Numbered from the stretch's first letter, positions 6,772 to 13,876 are shown. The stretch is 19,025 nt of DNA from an uncultured Microcaldota archaeon (GCA_903835325.1 CAILMU010000105.1:1-19025), one strand, 5' to 3'. Made by a program: numbers and translations. Notes: generated by a model from the sequence alone, not told the origin.

Positions 6772-7630
6772 CTGTTGCGCTAGCGGAAGGTTCAGATTCG
6801 TTCTTTGCGATTGCATCTTCATTCCCGATTTTCCCTTTTCCTTCCCCTCCGTTCCCTTTTTTCTCTTCGCTCTTTTCCTGTTTTTTCCTCTTCCAGGGTT
6901 TTCTCTTGTTTTTTAAGAAATACCATATGATTGCGATCGCGCCGATGATAAGAACCGCGAGTAAAACGAGCGCGATGATCAAAAGCGCTGAATCGGTTCC
7001 AATAGATTCTGCGGATGATCCGAGTCCGCCGAAAATCCCTGCGAGCGCGCCCGAGAAATCCTTCATGAGACCGGTTGTGTTCCCGCTCGTAGTGGAATTG
7101 GTGGCTCCGCTATTATTGTTTCCGCTCGTCTGGTTCGGGCTGTTGTTCATCTGCGTTCCTGTCTGGTTGGGTTGCGTATACGAAGTATTGGGTTTCGGTT
7201 TCGGCGGTGGTGGGATAGGCGGTATCCAGCTAGTATTGGTCAAGCAATTCACGATATCGAAATGGACCTCCTTGTTCCGAAACCCCCTCTTCTCTATGAC
7301 CATGATGAAAAGGCCCCTCATCAGCAAAACATTCCCAGGAAGCTTCATCACCACCAATCCGTCCTTGTCCGACTTGCCTGTGCCGATTGTCGGGCTGGAG
7401 AAATCCACGTATTTCAGGTAGGTGTTGGCATCCTGCACGGGGTTCGTGGCATTGTCCATCACTATGACATTGATAGCTGCTGCCGTGCAGTCAACGCTCA
7501 ACGAATAGGTGAATTCCGGGAGATTATTGTCGCCGTTGTTCTGCTGCTCGTATATGTGCGGGCCGATGACTACTGCGCTTGCGAGGGATGGAAAGAGGAG
7601 CATGAATAATAGATACGGAAGTTTCGCCAC
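6767..7630 (-). CDS. Secreted stalk protein with transmembrane anchor and basic tail
   Basis: The 287-residue protein is a paralog of the next gene downstream. Residues 1-19 are a signal peptide ending SLASA. Residues about 22-129 are the same beta domain, bracketed by Cys48 and Cys129 and sharing the G-SD-DG--VM--PG and FRNKE pattern. Residues 130-190 are a Pro/Asn/Thr stalk dense in Asn-X-Ser/Thr sequons. A Gly/Ser segment leads to a transmembrane helix at about 214-239, then a tail of about 48 residues rich in Lys, Glu and Gly that should be cytosolic. The duplicated ectodomain is thus held by a conventional helix plus cytoplasmic tail here, and by a short CTERM-like tail in its sister. 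The start is a GTG at 7630, chosen because a TATA-like box lies about 26 nt upstream and the signal peptide begins immediately. Ligand and role are unknown. Confidence 0.8.
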   Translation of the reverse strand: MAKLPYLLFMLLFPSLASAVVIGPHIYEQQNNGDNNLPEFTYSLSVDCTAAAINVIVMDNATNPVQDANTYLKYVDFSSPTIGTGKSDKDGLVVMKLPGNVLLMRGLFIMVIEKRGFRNKEVHFDIVNCLTNTSWIPPIPPPPKPKPNTSYTQPNQTGTQMNNSPNQTSGNNNSGATNSTTSGNTTGLMKDFSGALAGIFGGLGSSAESIGTDSALLIIALVLLAVLIIGAIAIIWYFLKNKRKPWKRKKQEKSEEKKGNGGEGKGKIGNEDAIAKNESEPSASATE

Positions 7631-7652
7631 GTTGTTTTTTCGTGCCGACTCC

Positions 7653-7667
7653 TTTTATTCGTTGATG
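7653..7667 (-). promoter_or_regulatory. TATA-like promoter and upstream element for the 7630 gene
   Basis: The minus strand reads CATCAACGAATAAAAGG. AATAAAA (7659-7653) lies about 26 nt from the GTG start at 7630, and CATCAACG (7667-7660) occupies the position of a TFB recognition element. The same octamer occurs at 7718-7711 and, upstream of another TATA box, at 8699-8692. Confidence 0.6.
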
Positions 7668-7687
7668 TTCTATTCAAACCGAAGTAC

Positions 7688-7744
7688 GAGGTGCGAGTAA
7701 CACCTCTACTCGTTGATGCAGAAAATGCTGTTGTGAGCATTCTG
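7688..7744. other. Inverted-repeat cluster in the gap 7631-7809
   Basis: This 179-nt gap carries no convincing gene beyond the promoter at its left end. GAGGTG (7688-7693) pairs with CACCTC (7701-7706), and the interleaved CGAGTA (7694-7699) pairs with TACTCG (7707-7712), so the two hairpins are mutually exclusive. Next, CAGAAAATGCT (7719-7729) pairs with AGCATTCTG (7736-7744) with a two-base bulge and a 6-nt loop. The cluster could be a terminator or processing region for the lipoprotein gene at 8658, a small RNA, or a protein-binding site. Confidence 0.5.
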
Positions 7745-7809
7745 GCCGAACAAGCAAATAGTGACATCGCCGTACTTATGGCTAGGCCCTTGTAATGCTC
7801 TATTTATTG

Positions 7810-8658
7810 CTATCCAATGATTTGGCCAGTCTGCTTGCTAATTAGGTAGTGCCCGGTTACAATATTGTTATCTATACATTTTCCATTATTGAAATCTCTA
7901 TTATTTGAATCCATATTATCTATATTATTGCATCGATCATACTTAACGAGAATCGATACATCGAACAAATCATCTTTCGAAGTAACATTCTTTGAGACGA
8001 CGCTCCAGTTAGATATTTGCGGAAATCCTTGCAGCGCGCCATCATGATTATTATCATAATTAATTCTTGAATCGAGTTCGGAATATACGAAACGATCTGC
8101 TATCCGGAGCGCCTGGTCTTCGGTTGAAGTCGCATTTATCACTGTGAGGTTATAGGAAGCCCCCAATTGTTTGCTTCCTTCCCTATATGAAATCCAGATT
8201 GTATAATCTCCAGGGATGCCGGGTGCTAAAAAGTTAAGAAGATACGAATCAGGGGGGTGACTGTTATTTATCGCATGTATGCTAATGTCATTAGTTAATC
8301 TCTTGCCATTTAAGGATATAGTTCGATAATCGAAAGAGCTATAACCTACCTTTGAATATTCTGGACTTTCAGGATAAGAAGTTGTAACCCAGATATCTTC
8401 TTGAGTCGTAGTATGTATGACTGCCTTCAGTTCCCCATTGCTTTGCACATAATTGACCTTGCTACCATCTAGCATCACCGACGAAAAATTTCCCGGATTT
8501 AAATTTAATGCTTGTGTGACATTTCCAACACATTGCGATTCTTCTTGAACGATGTTGCCATTAGGGCATACATGATTTTTTAATGGAAAATTGATGCACC
8601 CATAGGCAAAAAGAAGCATTAGCAATGTAATTATGGTGGCTTTTTTCATGATATCCAT
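7810..8658 (-). CDS. Putative lipoprotein with CPNG motif
   Basis: The 282-residue exported protein has a signal sequence with a lipobox-like end (LLFAYGC, Cys21), so it is probably lipid-anchored on the outer face. A CPNG...C pair follows (Cys31, Cys43), a motif I associate with surface proteins of small archaea. About residues 60-175 look like an Ig-like beta domain (GDYTIWISYREG, SYNLTVINAT). A C-terminal alpha/beta part (about 178-282) begins EDQALRIADRFV and contains an Asn/Asp-rich loop between Cys243 and Cys261 that could bind calcium (inference). The ATG at 8658 is favoured by a TATA-like box about 26 nt upstream; an ATG at 8649 is an alternative. Codon use is markedly A/T-ending compared with genes to either side, shared with the divergent protease gene 79 nt away. 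The function is unknown; a partnership with the protease is possible. Confidence 0.72.
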   Translation of the reverse strand: MDIMKKATIITLLMLLFAYGCINFPLKNHVCPNGNIVQEESQCVGNVTQALNLNPGNFSSVMLDGSKVNYVQSNGELKAVIHTTTQEDIWVTTSYPESPEYSKVGYSSFDYRTISLNGKRLTNDISIHAINNSHPPDSYLLNFLAPGIPGDYTIWISYREGSKQLGASYNLTVINATSTEDQALRIADRFVYSELDSRINYDNNHDGALQGFPQISNWSVVSKNVTSKDDLFDVSILVKYDRCNNIDNMDSNNRDFNNGKCIDNNIVTGHYLISKQTGQIIG

Positions 8659-8680
8659 ATACGCATATATTTACCAACTT

Positions 8681-8699
8681 TTTTATTGGTTCGTTGATG
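8681..8699 (-). promoter_or_regulatory. TATA-like promoter and CATCAACG element for the 8658 gene
   Basis: The minus strand reads CATCAACGAACCAATAAAA. The AATAAAA (8687-8681) is centred about 26 nt from the ATG at 8658, and CATCAACG (8699-8692) lies just upstream, as at the 7630 promoter. Confidence 0.55.
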
Positions 8700-8710
8700 A
8701 TATCTTTCTG

Positions 8711-8741
8711 AGGGAGAGCTATGGGTGAGATTAAAAAATGA
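8711..8741 (+). promoter_or_regulatory. Leader with Shine-Dalgarno and 6-codon upstream ORF
   Basis: AGGGAGAG (8711-8718) is followed by an ATG at 8721 that opens a six-codon frame (MGEIKK). Its TGA overlaps the ATG of the protease gene as ATGA (8738-8741). The strong ribosome binding site belongs to the mini-ORF, so the protease may be translated by reinitiation. One more A in the AAAAAA run (8733-8738) would instead fuse the two frames. Confidence 0.4.
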
Positions 8742-11170
8742 GAAGCGATTTTGGAATTGCTCAGATACGTACATCTTGTATATCTACGAAACGCACTTTT
8801 AATTTCGGAGCCCAACTATTAGTCGCTGGTATCGTCAGCATTTCTTCAACCGAGGGAATATCTTGTGCCCAGCCAGATAAGGAAAAAGAAACTTCCCCTA
8901 TTGAATTAACTGGGATTTGGGTTGTGCCATATACGGGTAAGGTGGCACAAGATGAGAATGGCGCATATTATATGGCGAATAGATTTATCGTGAGATTTCA
9001 AGGATCCATAGATAAAGAAACGGTTACCGGAATGATAAAAGATTTCAATGGAAGTGTGACAGGTGTTATCCCTCAACTCCGGCTTTTTGAAATTGAAACA
9101 CCGGAAAATATCGAGTCGGCTATGTCAACCATGAAAAGTAAACCCGGAGTGGAAAATACCTCCAGGAACTATTTTTTCGATCGCGCTACAACGTGGGACA
9201 ATGACGAATACTATTCCGAAGGAAAGGATTATTCACAAGGATTATGGTGGTCCAAATCAATTGAACTTACCAACGGATTAAATCTGCTTGTGGCAAGCGG
9301 AGTAAGTCTGAAACCCGTTAATGTAGCGGTTATAGATATGGGGTTTGATCTAGGCGATATCGAGATTCCGTATGTTAACAAAAAATACCATTATGACTTT
9401 GCAGATAGCGATGGAGACGTCAGCGCGGATGAAGACCTCACTAGAGATGGATACGCTCATGGGAACTTGGTAGCATCATTCATAGGAGCGATCAACAATG
9501 GTTTGGAAACAAATGGGGTTGCATCAGCTGGAAAATCCACATTTGGAATTCTTCCCCTTAAAGTGCATAGTACTTCTGGAGGCAATGGGATCCCTACACT
9601 TTATGAAACGTTATTTGGCGATGATTATCGTGTAGCAGCAGCTCTTCAATATATCCATGAAGAAGCTGATGAGCTCAATATCAAAGCAGTCAATATGAGC
9701 TTTGGTCGGTGGAATGCATCATTTCTTTACGGATATTCAACCCAGTTAGCAATATACAATCTGATAGATAAAGGTATTATCCCGGTAGCTGCAGCAGGAA
9801 ATGGAAGTACTGATGATATTAGCACAACTAACCCCTTAGATGCCTGTAAGTTCTATCCTTCGGCTTTTGATAAGGTTATCTCTGTGGCAGCCACCTCGAT
9901 AAAATATGGGAAAGAAAAAAGAGCTTCATTTTCCAATTACTCTAATGATACAAATTGCATGGAGATATGCGCTCCTGGAGAGGATATTCTGGTTTTTAAT
10001 TCATTTGGAGTTGCATCACTTCAGGCCGGAACTTCACTTGCTTCTCCAATGGTGGCTGGTCTAGTCGCGTTAATCAAATCAATCAAGCCTGATATGCCGG
10101 TTGATGAAGTGAAAGACACCCTTCGCATGAACGCTGATGATATTGACCTAAGCGATGATCCTGTCACAGCATTAAATAGCACCACTTGGAAGAGGATAAA
10201 TGTTGGAAAAACCATCCAATATGTTTTACAAACAGATCCTGGCAATCAAACGATTAGCTGCATTCAACTCACTGGTTTTGGGATAGGCGAATACTTTTTG
10301 AATTCAGGAAAAATTGCCAGCTCAGGAGCAATTTATGATATCTCTTCAGGGACCAGAACCCCCGCTCCAAGTAATTGTACATTAAGAGCTTTTATTGAAG
10401 GAAAATTGATTTGTGAGACGAGTTCGTATGAGCTTAATGTTATTGATATCTCGAATAACGCCATTCTCCGGACGATACCCGCATCATATCATCCAAATCC
10501 AAATTTCGATGAACTCGCAATATGGAAGAATTTTTTTGTTTTCCGAGGATATGCTAACGTAACTGAAGACGATCTTTACTTAGTTGATCTTTCAAATGAC
10601 GGTATCCAGGACATGGGCAAAATTGGAAGCCAACCAGCTATTGGAAACAACCACTTGGCTTATGTTGGGTACGATGTTCCATCGCAATATATGGTCAGCC
10701 GCGGTGACATCAAACTTTATGATGTCCCAGGCAATTCTACCTTTTCGATGGGCGGCCCGATAGGAGAAAATCCTCGGATTTACGGTGATCAGCTCGTATA
10801 CAATTACCTTGAAGTCCATGTCGTTGGGAACGACATCCTCCAATATTCTTTGCAGGTTGCAGATATCAGCAACATCTCCCAACCGATAAGCACAGTAATA
10901 TCTCAAGGATCAATGAATGCAAATCCAGGACCAAGTACAACAGCGGATAATGTAATCAGGAATTATGGCATATCCGGTGATTATGTGGCGTTTCAGGATC
11001 CGTCCTCGCCATCCGATGCCCGTCTTTATTCTATTTCACAAAAAAGCATGGTCACAGCATATCACGGCGCTATAATGGGGAGTTTTTACGGTTCTCCACC
11101 GTCAGTGCAAATAGGTGGAAAACAAATTCTAATATTTACAAATTCTGATCCTATTATATGCTCCTTTTGA
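8738..11170 (+). CDS. Secreted subtilisin-like serine protease (S8) with beta-propeller-like C-terminus
   Basis: The 810-residue exported subtilase is expected to cleave proteins outside the cell. Residues 1-45 contain a basic n-region and hydrophobic core (export signal; Cys43 is a weak lipobox candidate). Residues about 80-150 resemble an I9-type propeptide (NRFIVRFQGSIDKETVTGMI). The catalytic domain (about 190-460) holds the triad Asp200 (VAVIDMGFD), His241 (GYAHGNLVAS) and Ser433 (GTSLASPMVAG), with oxyanion Asn355 (AAAGNGS). All key residues are present, so it should be active, although the His motif departs from the usual HGTHVAG. Residues about 500-810 hold repeated strands such as HLAYVGYD, DQLVYNYLE and DYVAFQD, suggesting a TolB-like propeller. 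No C-terminal membrane anchor is seen. Codon use is A/T-rich like the divergent lipoprotein gene. It converges on the clamp-loader gene with 10 nt between. Confidence 0.88.
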   Translation: MRSDFGIAQIRTSCISTKRTFNFGAQLLVAGIVSISSTEGISCAQPDKEKETSPIELTGIWVVPYTGKVAQDENGAYYMANRFIVRFQGSIDKETVTGMIKDFNGSVTGVIPQLRLFEIETPENIESAMSTMKSKPGVENTSRNYFFDRATTWDNDEYYSEGKDYSQGLWWSKSIELTNGLNLLVASGVSLKPVNVAVIDMGFDLGDIEIPYVNKKYHYDFADSDGDVSADEDLTRDGYAHGNLVASFIGAINNGLETNGVASAGKSTFGILPLKVHSTSGGNGIPTLYETLFGDDYRVAAALQYIHEEADELNIKAVNMSFGRWNASFLYGYSTQLAIYNLIDKGIIPVAAAGNGSTDDISTTNPLDACKFYPSAFDKVISVAATSIKYGKEKRASFSNYSNDTNCMEICAPGEDILVFNSFGVASLQAGTSLASPMVAGLVALIKSIKPDMPVDEVKDTLRMNADDIDLSDDPVTALNSTTWKRINVGKTIQYVLQTDPGNQTISCIQLTGFGIGEYFLNSGKIASSGAIYDISSGTRTPAPSNCTLRAFIEGKLICETSSYELNVIDISNNAILRTIPASYHPNPNFDELAIWKNFFVFRGYANVTEDDLYLVDLSNDGIQDMGKIGSQPAIGNNHLAYVGYDVPSQYMVSRGDIKLYDVPGNSTFSMGGPIGENPRIYGDQLVYNYLEVHVVGNDILQYSLQVADISNISQPISTVISQGSMNANPGPSTTADNVIRNYGISGDYVAFQDPSSPSDARLYSISQKSMVTAYHGAIMGSFYGSPPSVQIGGKQILIFTNSDPIICSF

Positions 11171-11180
11171 ATCCATCGCT

Positions 11181-12137
11181 TCACTTCTTGCCGAACTGCG
11201 CGAGCATGGCCTCTATTTGAATCCGCTCATTCGCCCCCTGGACCAGCCTGAAGCTGAATTCGCCGAGGGACTCTATGAGCCTCATCTTCTCCTTCTCCGG
11301 GACATCCAGCTTCGGTATCTCTCGGTAGACCTGCGAAAGGATGTCCTCGCCGGAGAGGCCGTAAACCATTATCAGCTTGTCGAGGTTCTCCCGGGCCAGG
11401 CTGAAGCTCCCCTTAATCGCGAGCTCGACCATATCCTTGACCTCTTTCGGGGTCGCCCTGCTGCTTATCTTGTGGACAAGCTCAGCCTTCACATGCCTGG
11501 AGTGCATAGAGCAGCCTTGCAGGATGTTCAATGCCCTTCTCATATCGCCTTCAGAGATGTAGAATATGGCCTTGAACGCATCGTCATCAACCTCGAGCTT
11601 CTCGCTCTGGGCCGCGTGATGTAGCGCTTTTTTCACATCAGCCTCGTTCAGTGGCATGAACCTGAAGACAGCGCACCTGCTCTGAATAGGCTCAATGATG
11701 CGGGAGGAATAGTTCGCGGATATGATGAACCTAGTGACAGACGAGCTCGACTCCATGGTCCTCCTGAGCGCCTGCTGGGCTTCTGTAGTCAGCGCATCCG
11801 CCTCATCAAGGAATATCAGCTTGAAGGGCACCTCGCCTATCGAGACCGCCCTCGCGAAATCCTTTATCCTGCCCCGGACGACATCTATCCCGCGTTCGTC
11901 GCTGGCGTTCAGCTCCATGAAATTCCCGGTCATCTCGTCTCCGTACAATTCGTGCGCCAAGGCGAGGGCGCATGTCGTCTTGCCGACCCCCGGGGGCCCG
12001 GCGAAAAGCATGTTCGGCATGTTCCTGGCTTTCAGGAAGGCCTTGAGGCTGGAAACAGCATCGGTCTGCCCGACGACCTCGTCGAGCTTTTTCGGCCTGT
12101 ATTTCTCTGTCCAGGGAAGAATGTCTTTGGTGTCCAT
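11181..12137 (-). CDS. rfcS: Replication factor C small subunit (clamp loader)
   Basis: This AAA+ ATPase forms, with the large subunit, the clamp loader that opens the PCNA ring and places it on primed DNA. From the ATG at 12137 it has 318 residues, normal for archaeal RfcS. It starts MDTKDILPWTEKYRPKKLDE, the family's usual N-terminus. Motifs are Walker A GPPGVGKT (47-54), Walker B LIFLDEAD (107-114), sensor 1 near SAN (140-142), the SRC arginine-finger motif (153-155) and sensor 2 GDMRRAL (from 197), then the helical collar domain. A longer start (TTG at 12158) is possible, but ATG 12137 matches family length and lies about 28 nt from a TATA-like box. It is divergent from the KaiC-like gene across a 61-nt gap. 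No large subunit or PCNA gene is in the window. Confidence 0.95.
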   Translation of the reverse strand: MDTKDILPWTEKYRPKKLDEVVGQTDAVSSLKAFLKARNMPNMLFAGPPGVGKTTCALALAHELYGDEMTGNFMELNASDERGIDVVRGRIKDFARAVSIGEVPFKLIFLDEADALTTEAQQALRRTMESSSSVTRFIISANYSSRIIEPIQSRCAVFRFMPLNEADVKKALHHAAQSEKLEVDDDAFKAIFYISEGDMRRALNILQGCSMHSRHVKAELVHKISSRATPKEVKDMVELAIKGSFSLARENLDKLIMVYGLSGEDILSQVYREIPKLDVPEKEKMRLIESLGEFSFRLVQGANERIQIEAMLAQFGKK

Positions 12138-12160
12138 CAATTCATGATTCGGAACCAATG

Positions 12161-12172
12161 TTAATAAATTTT
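12161..12172. promoter_or_regulatory. Shared A+T-rich divergent promoter (rfcS / KaiC-like)
   Basis: TTAATAAATTTT lies in the 61-nt gap between the two divergent start codons. Read on the minus strand, TTTATTAA (12168-12161) is about 28 nt from the rfcS ATG at 12137. On the plus strand ATAAATTT is about 31 nt from the ATG at 12199. A single overlapping element may drive both genes. Confidence 0.5.
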
Positions 12173-12198
12173 GTCAGGTGATTGAATCTTTGATATTT

Positions 12199-12885
12199 AT
12201 GGAACGCGTCGCGACAGGCATAGCTGGATTGGATGAGATGTTGAACGGAGGCATACCGGCAGGGCGGCATATCGCCCTCTACGGAGGCCCTGGTTCGGGA
12301 AAGACCTCCTTCGGTTTCGAGTATCTCTACCGGGGCGCGAAAGCCGGCGAAGCCGGGCTGTATATAACCATGGAGGAGACGCCGGAGGATATCGTGGACA
12401 ACATGAAGAACACGTTCCCCATGCTATCCGATGTCTCTCAGCTGGTATCCGCCAAGAAGCTGGAGTTCATAAAACCAGACAAACTGGAGCTCGAATCCGT
12501 CGCCAACCTGCTGGAGGACCGCATCACATCGAACGATGTCAAGCGCGCGGTCATCGATTCCTCGACCATGATACGCCTCTCGTTCGCCACGGATATCGAA
12601 TACCGCCAGACGCTATTCGAATTCCTCTCGCTCCTGCGCAACCTGGATGTCACCACGGTGACCACGGTCGAAGCCAGCACCTCGAAACGCGAGGAGATGC
12701 GCTATGATATAGAGCACTTCACCATGGACGGCATCATCAACCTCTACAACCTTGACAGGGAAGACCGCAGGATAAGGGCCCTTGAGATATTCAAGATGAG
12801 GGGCACCGACCATTCAAGGGATCTGGTACCGTTCAAGGTCACGCCTAACGGGATAAAGGTCTACATCGGGGAAAAGGTATTCTAG
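12199..12885 (+). CDS. Single-domain KaiC-family ATPase
   Basis: RecA-fold ATPase of the archaeal single-KaiC-domain group, 228 residues. Such proteins are often regulatory or signalling ATPases and in archaea are not tied to a circadian clock; the specific role here is unknown. It starts MERVATGIAGLDEMLNGGIP, typical of the family. Walker A is GGPGSGKTS (29-37). Paired glutamates in ITMEETPED (Glu59, Glu60) match the catalytic pair of KaiC domains. Walker B is AVIDSS (Asp120), and residues 190-222 carry the usual RIRALEIFKMRGTDHSR segment. I chose ATG 12199 over the GTG at 12178 because the family motif begins immediately and the GTG lies only about 11 nt from the TATA-like sequence. No partner kinase or membrane protein is adjacent, apart from divergent rfcS. 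Confidence 0.9.
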   Translation: MERVATGIAGLDEMLNGGIPAGRHIALYGGPGSGKTSFGFEYLYRGAKAGEAGLYITMEETPEDIVDNMKNTFPMLSDVSQLVSAKKLEFIKPDKLELESVANLLEDRITSNDVKRAVIDSSTMIRLSFATDIEYRQTLFEFLSLLRNLDVTTVTTVEASTSKREEMRYDIEHFTMDGIINLYNLDREDRRIRALEIFKMRGTDHSRDLVPFKVTPNGIKVYIGEKVF

Positions 12886-12987
12886 CGGAACGAAGGATTC
12901 TCGGGTTTCCTGGTTCAAGGTTCCGAATTCATGGTTCCGGCTTCGCGATTAGACTCCGGGTCCTGTTCTCTTTTCCGCTTCCTTATT

Positions 12988-13872
12988 TCATAATATTTTT
13001 TCCGGCGTCAATACCAGGATATCAGCCACCGCACTTATGTCATTCGGGGCGAATCCGATATCCTGGAGCGTTTTAGCGAAGTAGACCATCTCGAAATAAC
13101 TCCGACCATTTCGGACAACGCCTTTTTCACTGTAATACGCATCGCGCATCGAGTGGTCTTTGCCCAGGGCTTCCAGCCGCCCGGGGATTTCGATCAATCT
13201 GATTTCTCGTCCAAGAAGCTTCAGCTTTTTGCATAGGTCGCGCCATTCTTCAAGATATCCATCAAGATCGAACCCCTTGACATTTGCGATGGACCTCATG
13301 ATTTTCATAGGATCCGAATTCTTGTCGCGAAATCGGATTCTTTCGACGCCTGTATTCAAAGATTCTATCGCTGCATTGAAGCTTTCAAGGGCATTGCGAA
13401 GGATGAGCACCCGTGTGCCTCCTATCCTGAAAAAATCAGAAATGCCGAAAAATGAATTATCATTTATATTGAAACGTGGATCGCGGTATGCATGGATTTC
13501 GAGAAAAAGGGATTCGTGTCTCTCATCGGCCAGTTTGTATATCTGCCTCATCCGTGCTACTTTATCTTCGATGGATAGTACGCTTTGCGCAGAATATCCT
13601 AGACAACCAAGATCTACGCCTGCCACCACCTCTTCATTCTCTAATGCTCTTGTGAACCTCCATCCTCTCTCCATCATATCCAAGGTCGGGTGGGATTCTA
13701 TTCGGATATCCCGTTTCATGAGCTCCTCGCCGAGCGCCTTGCCGAAAGGCAAAACCGCAGGGTGCTCCTGCGTATGGGGGTAGATCAGATGGATGCTTTC
13801 AGGTTTCGAACCTGGCAGTTTGCGGTATGTTTTTGCATCATCAAAAACCGGGAACCGATCGCGGGGAATCAT
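12988..13872 (-). CDS. Possible M14-type metallohydrolase (aspartoacylase/AstE-like)
   Basis: The product has 294 residues from the ATG at 13872. The frame extends 31 codons further, but that start overlaps the upstream gene, whereas GGGAGGGGG sits 4-12 nt before 13872. A tentative family link comes from spacing: PHTQEH (His33, Glu36) resembles the HxxE zinc motif of succinylglutamate desuccinylase/aspartoacylase, EIHAY provides His127 about 91-94 residues later as in those enzymes, and LIEIPG (Glu228) could be the catalytic base. The DLNR substrate motif is not conserved (VDLGCLG near 86-92). If correct, it removes an acyl group or cleaves an amide bond in a small substrate in the cytosol. 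It is the second gene of an operon with a transglutaminase-like lipoprotein, 28 nt downstream. Alternatives include another zinc amidohydrolase or an inactive relative. Confidence 0.6.
   Translation of the reverse strand: MIPRDRFPVFDDAKTYRKLPGSKPESIHLIYPHTQEHPAVLPFGKALGEELMKRDIRIESHPTLDMMERGWRFTRALENEEVVAGVDLGCLGYSAQSVLSIEDKVARMRQIYKLADERHESLFLEIHAYRDPRFNINDNSFFGISDFFRIGGTRVLILRNALESFNAAIESLNTGVERIRFRDKNSDPMKIMRSIANVKGFDLDGYLEEWRDLCKKLKLLGREIRLIEIPGRLEALGKDHSMRDAYYSEKGVVRNGRSYFEMVYFAKTLQDIGFAPNDISAVADILVLTPEKIL
12996..13001 (+). terminator. Oligo-T run downstream of the KaiC-like gene
   Basis: ATATTTTTTCC lies about 110 nt past the stop at 12885 and is a plausible archaeal T-run terminator. 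It sits inside the 3' end of the opposing gene. The intervening 12886-12987 stretch holds several GGTTC copies (GGTTC at 12912, GGTTCC at 12919 and 12934) but no recognisable gene or tRNA. Confidence 0.35.
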
Positions 13873-13876
13873 AATG

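Noticed and set aside
7694..7712. An H-type pseudoknot formed by the two interleaved inverted repeats
   Set aside because: The connecting loops would be 0, 1 and 0 nt, too short to bridge two 6-bp stems; alternative hairpins are more likely.
7661..7796. A plus-strand frame in the 7631-7809 gap, ending with a TAA near 7796
   Set aside because: No ATG, ribosome binding site or promoter sits at a sensible start, the frame is open into the neighbouring gene by chance, and the region is better explained by inverted repeats.
12178..12885. A circadian-clock role for the KaiC-like protein
   Set aside because: It has a single KaiC domain, no KaiA or KaiB neighbour, and such ATPases are widespread in archaea without clocks.
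12886..12987. GGTTC-like words resembling a tRNA T-loop
   Set aside because: No acceptor, anticodon or D-arm pairing could be built around them, and the words occur several times in a short stretch.
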